A stretch of 64,000 nucleotides of DNA from BOG-1155 sp050012495 (GTDB lineage: Bacteria > Desulfobacterota > Syntrophorhabdia > Syntrophorhabdales > WCHB1-27), in NCBI GenBank assembly GCA_050012495.1, contig JBEKHB010000002.1:1-64000 (forward strand), in the 5' to 3' direction. Every line of letters starts with the position of its first letter. Positions within the stretch are counted from its first letter, which is position 1. Both the position numbers and the translations under genes were made by a program. The notes below the pieces were generated by a model, which saw only the letters and a program-made list of their open reading frames with translations, did no database searches and had not been told where the DNA came from. Of this stretch, positions 34,980 to 43,796 are shown piece by piece.

Positions 34980-35001
34980 ATCGTTCACATAATATCTCAA
35001 C

Positions 35002-36186
35002 GTGAATCAACAGACTCATTTTTGGCATTTTTCGTGGATATGGCGCTGCTTTCTGCTCGGGCTGCTGCTCATAGTGGCGTATCCGCCCGCTCCTGCTGCT
35101 TCTCTCACGGATACCCCCCGCCCTGTCAGCGACGCTGCAGTGCGTCTCGTCCAATATTGTAGCGATTCCAAAGCCGGTCTTGATGAACAGGCGGTTGCTA
35201 CCCTGGTGGATTACGTCTTGACGTCAAAGAATAGCAGGGAATACTCCCTCCCGAAATCGAATCAGTGTGTCGGATCCTACTATGAATTTGATACAGAGAT
35301 CGCCTTTCCTCGATTCATGGAGTACTCCTATAGCTCTCTCGTTCCAGCAATCATTGCGAGACCATCTTCCCTGCGCTACTCCATCTGGTCCAATCCTCGA
35401 AGTGACATGCAAAAAATGCCGAGCAGTTGGAGGGCAATTCCTCTTAAAGGGGCTCCAGTCGTTATTCGCGGTCTGCAGCACGACTCCAACACCCCTGATC
35501 TGACCACCGGCGTTTATTATGAATATGACCTGAAAAGAACCCTTATCCTCCTTAACCACAAGGGCCAACAGGGGTTAATCTCCATCTCGAAACAGATTAA
35601 CGAATCAAATGTCGGGAAAAAGGGGGTTATTCTGGGCAATGACAACGACTGGACCTACTTCTATTCAAATAAACCGGGGACCATGAAAACCGGGCTTGGG
35701 TGGGCAAAGACTTACATCTACGATTATCTTTCGGTTGCCGTTTATGCCGAACCAGACAGCTCGCCCGGCATGGTCAGGACAGGAGTTTTTCAATGGCTTC
35801 GCGCCGGCTGGTTAGGTATCAACTTTGTCAAACCGGGTGATATACTAGGAGGCATGAAACGTTATGCCCAGAATTCCAGAATGGTTCTTGAGTCGCCCCG
35901 TCTTCCTGCTCCGAGCCAGTTGACCTCGGTCTATAAATCGCTTTCACGTATGCCGACATCGGATTTGGCCAGCGAATATGCCGCTCTACAGCAGGCGTTG
36001 CGATTTTCAGCTATCCAGGCCGGTAAAATAAGCAAATCCGAAGCAGACAAAAGGCAATCCTTTGTCGACACATCAAAAGAGCAGATGGTGGAAGAACTTA
36101 TGCTTGAATATCTCAAAAGGACCCTGGAAAAACCAACACCTCTGGAAAAACAATCTTCCCTGTTTTCACCCGCGACATTACCTTAA
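35002..36186 (+). CDS. exported protein of unknown function
   Basis: This 394-residue protein begins with a signal peptide (basic start, hydrophobic run to about residue 30, A-P-A-A-S cleavage site). The mature part has many Tyr, Ser and Pro residues, with Y-Y-E-F-D and Y-Y-E-Y-D repeated motifs, G-N-D-N-D-W-T-Y-F-Y and no obvious catalytic residues. The C-terminal 80 residues are helical. The start is GTG at 35002. I cannot place it in a family. It is a single gene in a region of toxin-antitoxin pairs and repeats. Confidence 0.7.
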   Translation: MNQQTHFWHFSWIWRCFLLGLLLIVAYPPAPAASLTDTPRPVSDAAVRLVQYCSDSKAGLDEQAVATLVDYVLTSKNSREYSLPKSNQCVGSYYEFDTEIAFPRFMEYSYSSLVPAIIARPSSLRYSIWSNPRSDMQKMPSSWRAIPLKGAPVVIRGLQHDSNTPDLTTGVYYEYDLKRTLILLNHKGQQGLISISKQINESNVGKKGVILGNDNDWTYFYSNKPGTMKTGLGWAKTYIYDYLSVAVYAEPDSSPGMVRTGVFQWLRAGWLGINFVKPGDILGGMKRYAQNSRMVLESPRLPAPSQLTSVYKSLSRMPTSDLASEYAALQQALRFSAIQAGKISKSEADKRQSFVDTSKEQMVEELMLEYLKRTLEKPTPLEKQSSLFSPATLP

Positions 36187-36379
36187 AAACCCAGTATCGG
36201 GCATCTGCGGGGCGCAGCCAAGATTAGGGAAGGGCCGGTAGGGTCCCGGCCTCCCCTGGTGCTCCCACATGGCTACGATAGAAACATAATTCCGCCTCTT
36301 CCCGTTGGGAACCTGTTTCACGGAAAGCAAGGAAAATGGCCGACAATCAAGGCGCCAGGAGTAATTAGCGCCTCTCTCT

Positions 36380-37867
36380 CTATGGTGCCACCACAAAAAT
36401 GTTCCCCGTATTCCCGGTCCTGTGGTCGAAAGCAGTCCATGACGCCCTCTTCCCCGGCGGCAGGGCGCTGACCAGGCCGATAAAACCGTCCATCCCCTCC
36501 ACGGGTTCGCCGTCGATAGCAAGGATCATGTCATCTGCCTCGAAGCCCATCCGGCCGAGAGCCCCTTTGGGATCCACGTGGGTGATCACCACTCCCCGGT
36601 TTCCATCGAGGCCGTATTTTTCAACCTCCTTGGGATTGGGGGACCTCACCTCCGCTCCGAGCCGTTCTTTCACCACGGATGCCAAAAGCGCCGTAGCCTC
36701 TTCGAGGCTTCCGACCTTGACCGTCATTTCCTCTTTCCTGCCGTTGCGCAGGATCTTGAGTCTCGCCTCCTGGCCGATGGGTGTTTGAGCCACTTCGTTG
36801 CGGAGGGCCGCGGAATCGGGGATCTCTTTGCCCTGGTAGCCGATGACCACGTCGTTTTTTTTGAGGTCCGCCTTCTGGGCCGGACCACCCTTCACCACAT
36901 CCACGATCAGCGCGCCTGCGAGGGTCTCCACGTGGACGTCCTTTGCCAACTCGGGCGTGAGGTTTCTCACGCTTACCCCGAGCCAGCCCCTTTCTACCTT
37001 TCCGTGGGAGATCAGCGCATTCGCCGCGTAGACGGCCATCTTACTCGGTATGGTGAAGCCGATTCCCTCGAAGCCGCCGGATTCGCTCGCTATTGAGGCA
37101 TTTACACCTACGACCTGGCCCTGGAGGTTCAACAGAGGACCGCCGCTATTGCCCGGGTTGATGGGCGCATCGGCCTGCAAAAAGTCCTGATATGCGCTCG
37201 GTTCCGTAATGTTCGTTCGGTGCTTCGCGCTGATGATCCCCTGGGTGACGGACTTATCGAGGGCACGGGGTGCCCCGATAGCCACAACCCATTCTCCAAC
37301 CTCCAGTGCATCCGAATCCCCGAAGGTCACATGGGGAAGCGGCCTTCCCGCAGCAATATGAATCACTGCGAGATCGGTTTTTGGATCGCCCCCGACCAGT
37401 TCGGCGGGGTGCCGGCTGCCATCGGCCAGGACCACCTCCATTTTTGTCGCACTCCCCGCGACGTGGAAATTGGTGAGGATGTATCCTTGAGGATCGATGA
37501 TCATCCCGGACCCCAAGCCTTTCATCTCCTGCCTGGATTTAGGCGGCATCTTGGGTATGCCGAAGAAACGCCTGAAGAAGGGGTCGTTCTGGAAGGGGCC
37601 GAATGGGTTTTTTACTTCTCTGTTCTCGGTCACCTCGATATAGACCACGGCGGGTATGGTCTCTTTCGCCACCTTCACGATAGCAGTGGTCAAATCGACA
37701 GTCCCTCCGACCTTCGGTGCGATTTTAATTGAGACCGGAGAGGGTTTTGAAACGGGCTCGGACTTGCCCGTCGTCAGAGCCCCCGCCGAGGTGGCGGCAA
37801 CAAGAAGAGCGACAACGAAAACAGTTAGCCTCCTGACCCATCCATAGCTCCTGACAGTCTCTATCAC
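36380..37867 (-). CDS. degQ: periplasmic serine protease of the DegP/DegQ (HtrA) family
   Basis: This 495-residue protein has a signal peptide (residues about 1-30), a trypsin-like domain with the triad H135 (N-F-H-V-A-G), D165 (D-L-A-V-I) and S241 (G-N-S-G-G-P), and two PDZ domains (about 280-370 and 390-490). It degrades or protects misfolded periplasmic proteins, forming trimers or larger cages. The GTG start has AAAGGGGG upstream. A 6-bp inverted repeat (CGGTGC...GCACCG, near 37951-37968) lies about 85 bases upstream. It reads away from the exported unknown protein. Confidence 0.94.
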   Translation of the reverse strand: MIETVRSYGWVRRLTVFVVALLVAATSAGALTTGKSEPVSKPSPVSIKIAPKVGGTVDLTTAIVKVAKETIPAVVYIEVTENREVKNPFGPFQNDPFFRRFFGIPKMPPKSRQEMKGLGSGMIIDPQGYILTNFHVAGSATKMEVVLADGSRHPAELVGGDPKTDLAVIHIAAGRPLPHVTFGDSDALEVGEWVVAIGAPRALDKSVTQGIISAKHRTNITEPSAYQDFLQADAPINPGNSGGPLLNLQGQVVGVNASIASESGGFEGIGFTIPSKMAVYAANALISHGKVERGWLGVSVRNLTPELAKDVHVETLAGALIVDVVKGGPAQKADLKKNDVVIGYQGKEIPDSAALRNEVAQTPIGQEARLKILRNGRKEEMTVKVGSLEEATALLASVVKERLGAEVRSPNPKEVEKYGLDGNRGVVITHVDPKGALGRMGFEADDMILAIDGEPVEGMDGFIGLVSALPPGKRASWTAFDHRTGNTGNIFVVAP

Positions 37868-38245
37868 CTATCGCCCCCTTTTATGATCTCGTGCAGAATA
37901 TATGCTGCCTCACAGAAAAAAGAGTGTCCTAATCAGTGTGACAAAACACGCGGTGCTTACGAGCGCACCGGACACAAGCACTCAATTGCCGGTCCGGCCG
38001 CCCTACCTCTAAGATAATCACCGGAATGGCAAGAGGCAACAATCTCAGGTCTATAGCCTCCGACGGCCGTCAGGAACGTAGTTGACTATCGTGACTTATT
38101 CCTTTCTCCTCTGTAGTATCCTCGGTACGCCGATATTGTCAAGTTAGTCAACGACATCCCGTACATGCCCCCATAGGTGGGAATTGAACGCAAGAATTAT
38201 TCCAGTCCCGTAACTGAGGGATTACACTCCAGTGATGTTTATTTT

Positions 38246-38270
38246 TGACATTTCTGACATTCTTGACATT
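38246..38270 (+). repeat. three 9-bp TGACATT repeats
   Basis: TGACATT occurs at 38246-38252, 38255-38261 and 38264-38270, a period of nine bases, just before the riboswitch. Each contains a TTGACA-like core, so one may act as a -35. Confidence 0.5.
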
Positions 38271-38317
38271 GTTTCTTAACATCTGGTGATGCTCAGTATA
38301 ACTTCGTATATAATATT

Positions 38318-38421
38318 AAAAAGCAAAACCATCCGCGAGGGTGGGACGGAAAGCCAACGGGCCTCAGACATAGCTCCGACCGGACCTTCAGCAGGAAGGC
38401 AGCCGAGCCGCCAGTAACCAG
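38318..38421 (+). promoter_or_regulatory. cyclic di-GMP-I (GEMM) riboswitch
   Basis: The sequence carries the GEMM core in order: GCAAAACC, a six-pair stem closed by a GCGA tetraloop (CCATCC/GGGTGG), then GGGACGGAAAGCC, ACGGGCCT, a variable arm and AGGCAGCCGAG. Those match the conserved ligand-binding bulges and tetraloop receptor of c-di-GMP-I aptamers. The G before CAAA fits c-di-GMP rather than the cGAMP-specific variant. A TATAAT lies at 38309-38314. No intact ORF follows it; AAAGGAGG at about 38434-38442 leads only into a few codons. Confidence 0.8.
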
Positions 38422-39119
38422 AAAATGATGAGGAGAAAGGAGGCGTAAAGTATTGCGGCTTAGGGTTCTTGTCGCCATTCTGTAAGCTCCTGCTCAAGTA
38501 ACATGGAAACGGGCGAGGGCTCCGCCCCACACCTGTCCTTCCCCGGTCTCCACGGATAGCCTGTATTCACAGGCGGACACAATGCGGTTCCCATGTTCCC
38601 GCTCTCGACCCTATGGATGGTTAGGCGCCTGCTTTACCCCTGGCGGCTCCGGGGAGAAACAAGAAGGAATAAGTCTGCTCCCAGGCACGGGATTACTCGC
38701 ACCTCCCAGGCGGGACGGTAAAACCCACCAGGATCGCGCCGCATTCCTCCCGCGCCATCACACTGCTAAGGGAGGTGTTACATAAATACAGAGGCTTCCA
38801 TGACAGGTTCGTCGACTCACCATACACCCTTTCGGTAGCCCGGCTTTGCGGCGATGGCGCGGGTGGCAAGGCGCGAAATTAACCCGGCCGGCGACGCCCT
38901 ATTTTTCCCGGCTCCAGCCCGTTCTTTTGAGGGCGCTAAGGACAGAGTGGAACAATGTCCCTACCGCCCCGTTGGTGAAACCATACAAAACGCAGCGCCT
39001 CAAAGTCCTCGCGAAAGAACGGAAGGACCTGCTTCAGAGGCTTCGTGAAGCCGGCTTGATCCCTGCCCATCAGCACTGAAAAAGATGAATGGACTAACCG
39101 GCCACCCGCCATTGAACTA

Positions 39120-39148
39120 TTGACTTAGTTCAGTACCTGGTCTATACT
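39120..39148 (+). promoter_or_regulatory. promoter of the phd/vapC pair
   Basis: TTGACT (39120-39125) and TATACT (39143-39148) are 17 bp apart. The antitoxin ATG at 39157 is only nine bases past the -10, so the transcript should be almost leaderless. Confidence 0.65.
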
Positions 39149-39156
39149 GTGGCACT

Positions 39157-39402
39157 ATGATTCGACTTAACATTCATGAGGCAAAGACCCATCTGTCCCG
39201 GTACCTCTCCATGATCGGGAAAGGAGAGACCATTGTCCTCTGCAAGCGCAATCAGCCTATCGCCGAAATTCGTCCGTTGGAGCCGCATCGCGGCCAGAAA
39301 CGCCCCATCGGGCTTGCGAGGGGCCAATTCACCATCCCCAAGGAATTCTTTGATCCTCTTCCCGAGGAACTCGTGCAAGGATTCCAGGGTGAAGCCCGTT
39401 GA
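39157..39402 (+). CDS. Phd/YefM-type antitoxin
   Basis: This 81-residue protein begins M-I-R-L-N-I-H-E-A-K-T-H-L-S-R-Y-L, the Phd/YefM DNA-binding N-terminus, then G-E-T-I-V-L-C-K-R-N-Q-P-I-A-E-I. The C-terminal part (from about residue 50) is the toxin-neutralising tail. It overlaps the PIN toxin gene by four bases. The promoter sits so close that no ribosome-binding site can be present, which fits leaderless translation. Confidence 0.88.
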   Translation: MIRLNIHEAKTHLSRYLSMIGKGETIVLCKRNQPIAEIRPLEPHRGQKRPIGLARGQFTIPKEFFDPLPEELVQGFQGEAR

Positions 39403-39785
39403 GGATCCTCCTCGACACATGCACGTTTCTGTGGCTCATCACTGACGATAGGGCGCTGTCCGCGTCGGCCAGGAATGCTTTCGTAGATCACGACAACGAG
39501 GTGTACCTAAGCGCGGTGTCGGTTTGGGAGATCGCAGTCAAGCATAGTCTGGGCAAACTCCCGCTCCCCACTTCTCCCGAGCGCTTCATTCCGAACCAGC
39601 GCGAACGTCACGGCATCACGCCGCTTCCCCTTGAAGAGGGGGCAATTCTGTATGAGTCAAAGCTGCCACTGCTTCACCGCGACCCCTTTGACCGCGCATT
39701 GGTTTGCCAGGCAATCCACCACGAATTGACGCTCCTGACTCCCGACCCCTTAATCATCCAGTACGCAGTCCGCACCGCCTGGTAG
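39399..39785 (+). CDS. vapC: PIN-domain toxin (VapC family)
   Basis: This 128-residue protein has the PIN residues D in L-L-D-T-C-T near residue 5, E in V-W-E-I-A-V-K near 44, D in R-D-P-F-D-R near 93-97 and T/D in L-T-P-D-P near 112. It belongs to the PIN group paired with Phd-type antitoxins. The TTG start overlaps the antitoxin stop, so translation is coupled. It is the second PIN toxin in the window and differs from the first in sequence and orientation. Confidence 0.87.
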   Translation: MRILLDTCTFLWLITDDRALSASARNAFVDHDNEVYLSAVSVWEIAVKHSLGKLPLPTSPERFIPNQRERHGITPLPLEEGAILYESKLPLLHRDPFDRALVCQAIHHELTLLTPDPLIIQYAVRTAW

Positions 39786-39907
39786 CAGAAGCGCCACAAC
39801 GCTCCGCCCTCAATCCTGCCATCATGTCAATGCGCGCGCTTTCCCAAGGAGGTATCGTTACGCCCCCTAAATTCCGGCATTGATCATGGTTGTACTCGAT
39901 GCCGGAT

Positions 39908-40053
39908 CGGGTGGACGACGGCGTGGAGGGATCGATGAGATTTGGATGCCCTGCGAGGATCGTTGAGCGGAGCCGTACTGTACGTACGGCGTAGCCTCAC
40001 GACCGGAGCAGGGCGCCAAAGATCGCGATTCCGAACAAGCCGTCGTCCACCCG
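39908..40053. repeat. 146-bp long imperfect inverted repeat
   Basis: The left and right halves are reverse complements over about 70 bases each. The outer 15 bases are perfect (39908-39922 with 40039-40053), GCCCTGC pairs with GCAGGGC further in, and a perfect GCCGTAC/GTACGGC core (39972-39978 with 39984-39990) closes it with a five-base loop. It lies between the 3' ends of the PIN toxin and IclR genes. It could be a small mobile repeat or a two-way terminator. A further CCGGCAT/ATGCCGG pair lies just to the left. Confidence 0.75.
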
Positions 40054-40060
40054 ACAAGAC

Positions 40061-40843
40061 TTATTTTTCCCTGCCGCCCGGTTTGTTGGTGAGAAACGGC
40101 GACAGATTGATGCTGATCTGTTCGGCCGCTATTTTCACGTGACTGATGACTACCGGCAGTTTCTCATCGCTCAACGAATTTGTGAATCCCACCACCAGGA
40201 TGCCGGCGACAGGAAAATGGCCGGAGTAGACGAGCGCGCCCACCGCCCTTACGCCCTTCATGTACTCTTCGAGATCGACCGCGTATCCCCGTGACCGTGT
40301 CAGCTCGATCTCCCGCAAGAACTGCTCTATGTCGACAATGCTGTTCTCCGTGTATCTGCGCAGGCCTTTCTGGGAGAGCAGCTTCACCACCTCTCCGTTA
40401 TCCATTGCCGAGAGGAAAATCTTGCCGGCCGCGCCCGCGACGAGAGACAGATGAGAGCCCACGGACGACGATATCTTAAACTCTTTCTGCGGCTCCAGTA
40501 TATCGATGAGCTTTACTGCTTCATCCTCCCTGATCCCCAGGAATACGGTCTCATCCACCGCTTCCAGGAGCCGCTCCAGGTACGGTCGGGCAGTGACGAC
40601 GACATCGGTGGTCCTCAGTATCTTTTTTGACAGCTCAAAGAGCGTGCTTCCTGTGCTATACTTTTTGCTCGTGGGGTCTTTCACGAGAAAACCTTCCTCT
40701 TCGAGCGATTTCAGTATGCCGAACGTCGTGCTCTTGCTGATCGAAAGAGACCGGGCAATGTCCGTCACCCCGAGGGGCTTTTGCTCCTTGACTATGAGCT
40801 TGATGATCTCGACGGCCTTTTTTAAGATGGGCGCATTGTACAT
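40061..40843 (-). CDS. IclR-family transcriptional regulator
   Basis: This 260-residue regulator has an N-terminal winged helix (I-L-K-K-A-V-E-I-I...S-I-S-K-S-T-T-F-G-I-L-K-S-L) and a C-terminal effector domain (about 85-250) with F-L-G-I-R and the usual G-L-x-x-Y and S-R-G-Y-A-V-D-x-E-E motifs. I start it at ATG 40843, where the family begins; a TTG at 40906 is possible. It is divergent from the ASKHA activator gene with about 180 bases between, so it probably controls that operon. The effector is unknown. Confidence 0.88.
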   Translation of the reverse strand: MYNAPILKKAVEIIKLIVKEQKPLGVTDIARSLSISKSTTFGILKSLEEEGFLVKDPTSKKYSTGSTLFELSKKILRTTDVVVTARPYLERLLEAVDETVFLGIREDEAVKLIDILEPQKEFKISSSVGSHLSLVAGAAGKIFLSAMDNGEVVKLLSQKGLRRYTENSIVDIEQFLREIELTRSRGYAVDLEEYMKGVRAVGALVYSGHFPVAGILVVGFTNSLSDEKLPVVISHVKIAAEQISINLSPFLTNKPGGREK

Positions 40844-41024
40844 AGGTTCACTATGGCGAATTGTGATAGGTATGATGATACCGTCGGGCCTCACTCCTGT
40901 CAACAAAATTATGTGTATGCAGAAAGCCTTGACAGGGTAAGGAAACGTGGTATAATTTGGGCACCCGGTTTAGAATAGTGAACAGAAATCTGTTGTGCAA
41001 TCCACCCGCATGGGGACTTCAACG

Positions 41025-43013
41025 ATGAACCGTTACAGGGTGAAATTCCTGCCGATTGAGAAAACTTTCCCCTTTGAGGAAAACGAAACGATTCTCGAAG
41101 CGGCCATGAGGTCGGGCATTCATATCAACGCAAGCTGTGGAGGCAACGGCGCGTGTGGAAAATGCAGGATAAAGATACGCGAGGGGGAAACACGCTCTCA
41201 GGCCCATCCCAAAATCGCACAATGGGAATATGATGAGGGGGTGCGTCTTGCGTGCATGACCCGTCCCCACAGCGACCTGGTTGTGGAGATCCCTTTCGAG
41301 TCCCAGGTCGACAGGGTGGCTTTGAAAAGAAGGAAAGAGCCTTCCCACATTCTGTCGGCCATGGATGTGGACCGCCTGGTCAAGGGATGGTCGGTCGACC
41401 CCTCGGTCTTTAAAAAGTATGTCGAGCTCCCCCCGCCTTCCCCTGAAGACAATATAAACGACCTCGCCAGGCTGACCAGGGAGCTCAGGAAGACGCACCT
41501 GATGAACGACGTCTCGGTAGATTTCAGGATGCTCAAAAAACTGGCCGCCACATTGAGGAAGGCTGACTGGCGGGTGACGGTCACCATCGTCCTTACGAGG
41601 AAGGGGTACACCCTTATAAACGTTGAGCCGGGCAATACGGAGGAGCAGAATTATTCGATCGTGATCGACATCGGGACAACGACGGTGTGCGGCCAGCTCC
41701 TCGACCTCGCGCGCTGTCAGGTGTACCGGCGCACGGAAGGTGCGGACAACGGGACCCAGGCGTGCACCCTCGCCGAGACTGCCGACTACAATGCGCAGAT
41801 AAGCTACGGCGAGGATGTCATATCGAGGATCGTCTTTGCCCAGAAGGCCGGGGGACTGAAAAGGCTCCAGGAAGTAATCGTCTCCACGATCAACGGCGTC
41901 ATCCGGGAGCTGCTGGCGATGAGCGGTATCGAGGTGGAGCTGATATCCCATCTCGTGTTCGCGGGCAATACTACCATGACGCACCTGGTCCTCGGCCTCG
42001 ACCCCAAATATATCATGATGAGTCCCTACACGCCGACCTCCAACTTTATCCCTCCTGTCAGGGCAATCAACATCGGCCTGAACGTGAAGGACCACGTCTT
42101 CACCTACATCTTTCCGGGTGTAGCCTCTTACGTTGGCGGAGACATCGTGGCAGGCGTACTCGGCTCCGGCATTTTTCAACGCGATGAGATCACGCTCTTC
42201 ATCGACGTAGGGACGAACGGTGAGATCGTCATCGGCAACAAGGACTGGCTGACGTGTACCTCCTGCTCCGCCGGCCCGGCCTTCGAAGGGGGCGGGATCA
42301 AATTCGGCATGAGGGCGGGCAACGGAGCTATCGAGCAGGTAAAGATCAATCCATCGACTTACGAGCCGATGATTTTGACCATAGCCAGGGCAAAGCCCGC
42401 AGGCATATGCGGATCAGGACTGATAGACCTCGTTGCGGAGCTCTTCGAAGCGGGTGCCATCGATCAGAACGGCAAGTTCAACCGCGAACTGCCGACCGCC
42501 CGGGTAAGAGAAGGAGAAAGCGGCTGGGAATATGTGCTCAGCTTTGCGGCCGAAAGCCGTATCGGGAGGGACATAGTCCTGACCGAAGTAGACCTCGATA
42601 ACCTGATTCGGGCTAAAGCTGCCATTTATGCAGGCTGCAAGACGCTTCTCGACAGCGTGGGGCTTCGCTTCGAGGATTTGGAGAGGGTGATCATCGCCGG
42701 CGGCTTCGGCCACTCCATAGACCTGGAGAAGGCGCAAATGATCGGCCTTCTGCCGGATGTGCCGGTTGAGAAGTTTATTTTTGTCGGCAACGGTTCCCTG
42801 CTGGGCGCCCGATTGCTCTCTTTCTCCCGGGAACTCTTGAAGCAGACCGAACGGATAGCGAAGACCATGACGAACATCGAGCTGGCGAATAATCCCGCGT
42901 TTATGGATGAGTTTATTGCGGCCCTCTTCATCCCGCATACCAACGAGAGCGACTTTCCGCGCGTCATCGAACAGATTCGGAACAGGAAGGAACAGGTGGA
43001 CACCCATGGCTGA
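41025..43013 (+). CDS. ASKHA-domain protein with N-terminal 2Fe-2S ferredoxin (reductive activator of corrinoid proteins, RACo-like)
   Basis: This 662-residue protein joins a plant-type ferredoxin domain (C38, C44, C47 and C77 in C-G-G-N-G-A-C-G-K-C...L-A-C) to a middle region and a C-terminal ASKHA ATPase fold (I-D-I-G-T-T-T, D-V-G-T-N-G-E, G-S-G-L-I-D, A-G-G-F-G). Relatives such as RACo and RamA use ATP to reduce inactive Co(II) corrinoid to Co(I) in methyltransferases. The start at 41025 has GGGGA upstream; frames open further upstream. The next gene, cooC, overlaps by eight bases. No corrinoid protein or methyltransferase gene is adjacent, so its target is not given by context. Confidence 0.88.
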   Translation: MNRYRVKFLPIEKTFPFEENETILEAAMRSGIHINASCGGNGACGKCRIKIREGETRSQAHPKIAQWEYDEGVRLACMTRPHSDLVVEIPFESQVDRVALKRRKEPSHILSAMDVDRLVKGWSVDPSVFKKYVELPPPSPEDNINDLARLTRELRKTHLMNDVSVDFRMLKKLAATLRKADWRVTVTIVLTRKGYTLINVEPGNTEEQNYSIVIDIGTTTVCGQLLDLARCQVYRRTEGADNGTQACTLAETADYNAQISYGEDVISRIVFAQKAGGLKRLQEVIVSTINGVIRELLAMSGIEVELISHLVFAGNTTMTHLVLGLDPKYIMMSPYTPTSNFIPPVRAINIGLNVKDHVFTYIFPGVASYVGGDIVAGVLGSGIFQRDEITLFIDVGTNGEIVIGNKDWLTCTSCSAGPAFEGGGIKFGMRAGNGAIEQVKINPSTYEPMILTIARAKPAGICGSGLIDLVAELFEAGAIDQNGKFNRELPTARVREGESGWEYVLSFAAESRIGRDIVLTEVDLDNLIRAKAAIYAGCKTLLDSVGLRFEDLERVIIAGGFGHSIDLEKAQMIGLLPDVPVEKFIFVGNGSLLGARLLSFSRELLKQTERIAKTMTNIELANNPAFMDEFIAALFIPHTNESDFPRVIEQIRNRKEQVDTHG

Positions 43014-43755
43014 GATTTTTGCCTTTGCCGGCAAAGGCGGGGTGGGCAAGACGACCATAAGCGGCATGCTCATCCGCTACCTGGTGGAAAAGCGCACCGG
43101 AGGCCCCATACTCGCGGTCGATGCCGACCCCAACGCGAACCTGAATGAGGTGGTGGGCGTCGGGTCGTACGCAACTATAGGCGAGGCCCGGGAGATGATG
43201 AAAGAGGCCGTGCCCGCCGGGATGACCAAGGAGACCTGGATGGAGCTCAAGGTGCACGAATCCCTGGTGGAGAGCAAGGGCTTCGATCTCCTCGTCATGG
43301 GCAGGCCGGAGGGGCAAGGCTGCTACTGTGCGGCCAATTCACTCGTAAAAAAACACATAGAGCTCCTGAGGGGAAACTATGCCTACGTCGTGGTTGATAA
43401 CGAGGCAGGCATGGAGCATATGAGCAGGCTCGTCACTCAGGACGTGGACCATTTGTTTGTGGTCTCCGACGCCACCTCAAGGGGCCTCATGACCGCCCGA
43501 AGGATACTGGAGCTTGCCGGAGAGCTCAAGCTGCACATCGGCAATGCCCATGTCGTCATCAATCGCGTCCGGCCGGGAAGGGCGGAAGAGGCGGCCCGGC
43601 TGGCGGCGCAGCAGTCCATTGAGGTGAACGACATCATTCATGATGACCCATCGCTTTTTGCCTTGGACACGGAAGGCAAGAGCATCTTCTCGCTGAACGG
43701 AAGCGCGGCCCTCCTCGATGCCTATGACATCTTCGACAAAAACCTGAAAAGATAA
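43006..43755 (+). CDS. cooC: CooC-type nickel-insertion ATPase
   Basis: CooC loads nickel into carbon monoxide dehydrogenase. The 249-residue MinD-type ATPase has a deviant P-loop G-K-G-G-V-G-K-T near residue 9, D-A-D-P-N-A-N near residue 38, and the dimer-interface metal motif G-C-Y-C near residue 105 that binds Ni or Zn. The start lies inside the end of the ASKHA gene. Being next to a corrinoid activator suggests a CO or acetyl-CoA (Wood-Ljungdahl) context, but no CO dehydrogenase gene is in the window. Confidence 0.92.
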   Translation: MAEIFAFAGKGGVGKTTISGMLIRYLVEKRTGGPILAVDADPNANLNEVVGVGSYATIGEAREMMKEAVPAGMTKETWMELKVHESLVESKGFDLLVMGRPEGQGCYCAANSLVKKHIELLRGNYAYVVVDNEAGMEHMSRLVTQDVDHLFVVSDATSRGLMTARRILELAGELKLHIGNAHVVINRVRPGRAEEAARLAAQQSIEVNDIIHDDPSLFALDTEGKSIFSLNGSAALLDAYDIFDKNLKR

Positions 43756-43796
43756 GGTATAAAACTCTTGCAATCGGGCAGGGGAACGGGGTAGTA

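Larger units (their letters stand above)
34556..35001. other. 446-base region, mostly without a clear gene
   Basis: Apart from the vapBC operator and a doubtful short ORF at 34782-34979, I see nothing convincing. The stretch at about 34775-34800 (CGTAGTTGACnnTCGTGA then TTAT) is repeated at about 38080-38105, so it is a small dispersed repeat or a copied promoter. Confidence 0.45.
37868..39156. other. 1.29-kb region with a riboswitch but no clear gene
   Basis: The right part (38560-39100) has no credible gene; short frames at 38846-39079 and 38854-39048 lack ribosome-binding sites. The left part holds three 9-bp TGACATT repeats and the c-di-GMP riboswitch. The 34-base downstream segment contains AAAGGAGG but only a seven-codon frame. 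A tRNA T-loop-like fragment (about 38168-38185) may be an old attachment site. Confidence 0.5.

Noticed and set aside
38161..38220. tRNA gene
   Set aside because: A T-loop-like piece is present, but the acceptor and anticodon arms do not pair; at most it is an old attachment fragment.
38318..38421. cGAMP-specific (GEMM-Ib) riboswitch
   Set aside because: The base before CAAA is G, which favours c-di-GMP; this is tentative without binding data.
38846..39079. Short plus-strand frames as a gene under the riboswitch
   Set aside because: They lack ribosome-binding sites, sit 400 bases from the aptamer and match nothing I know.
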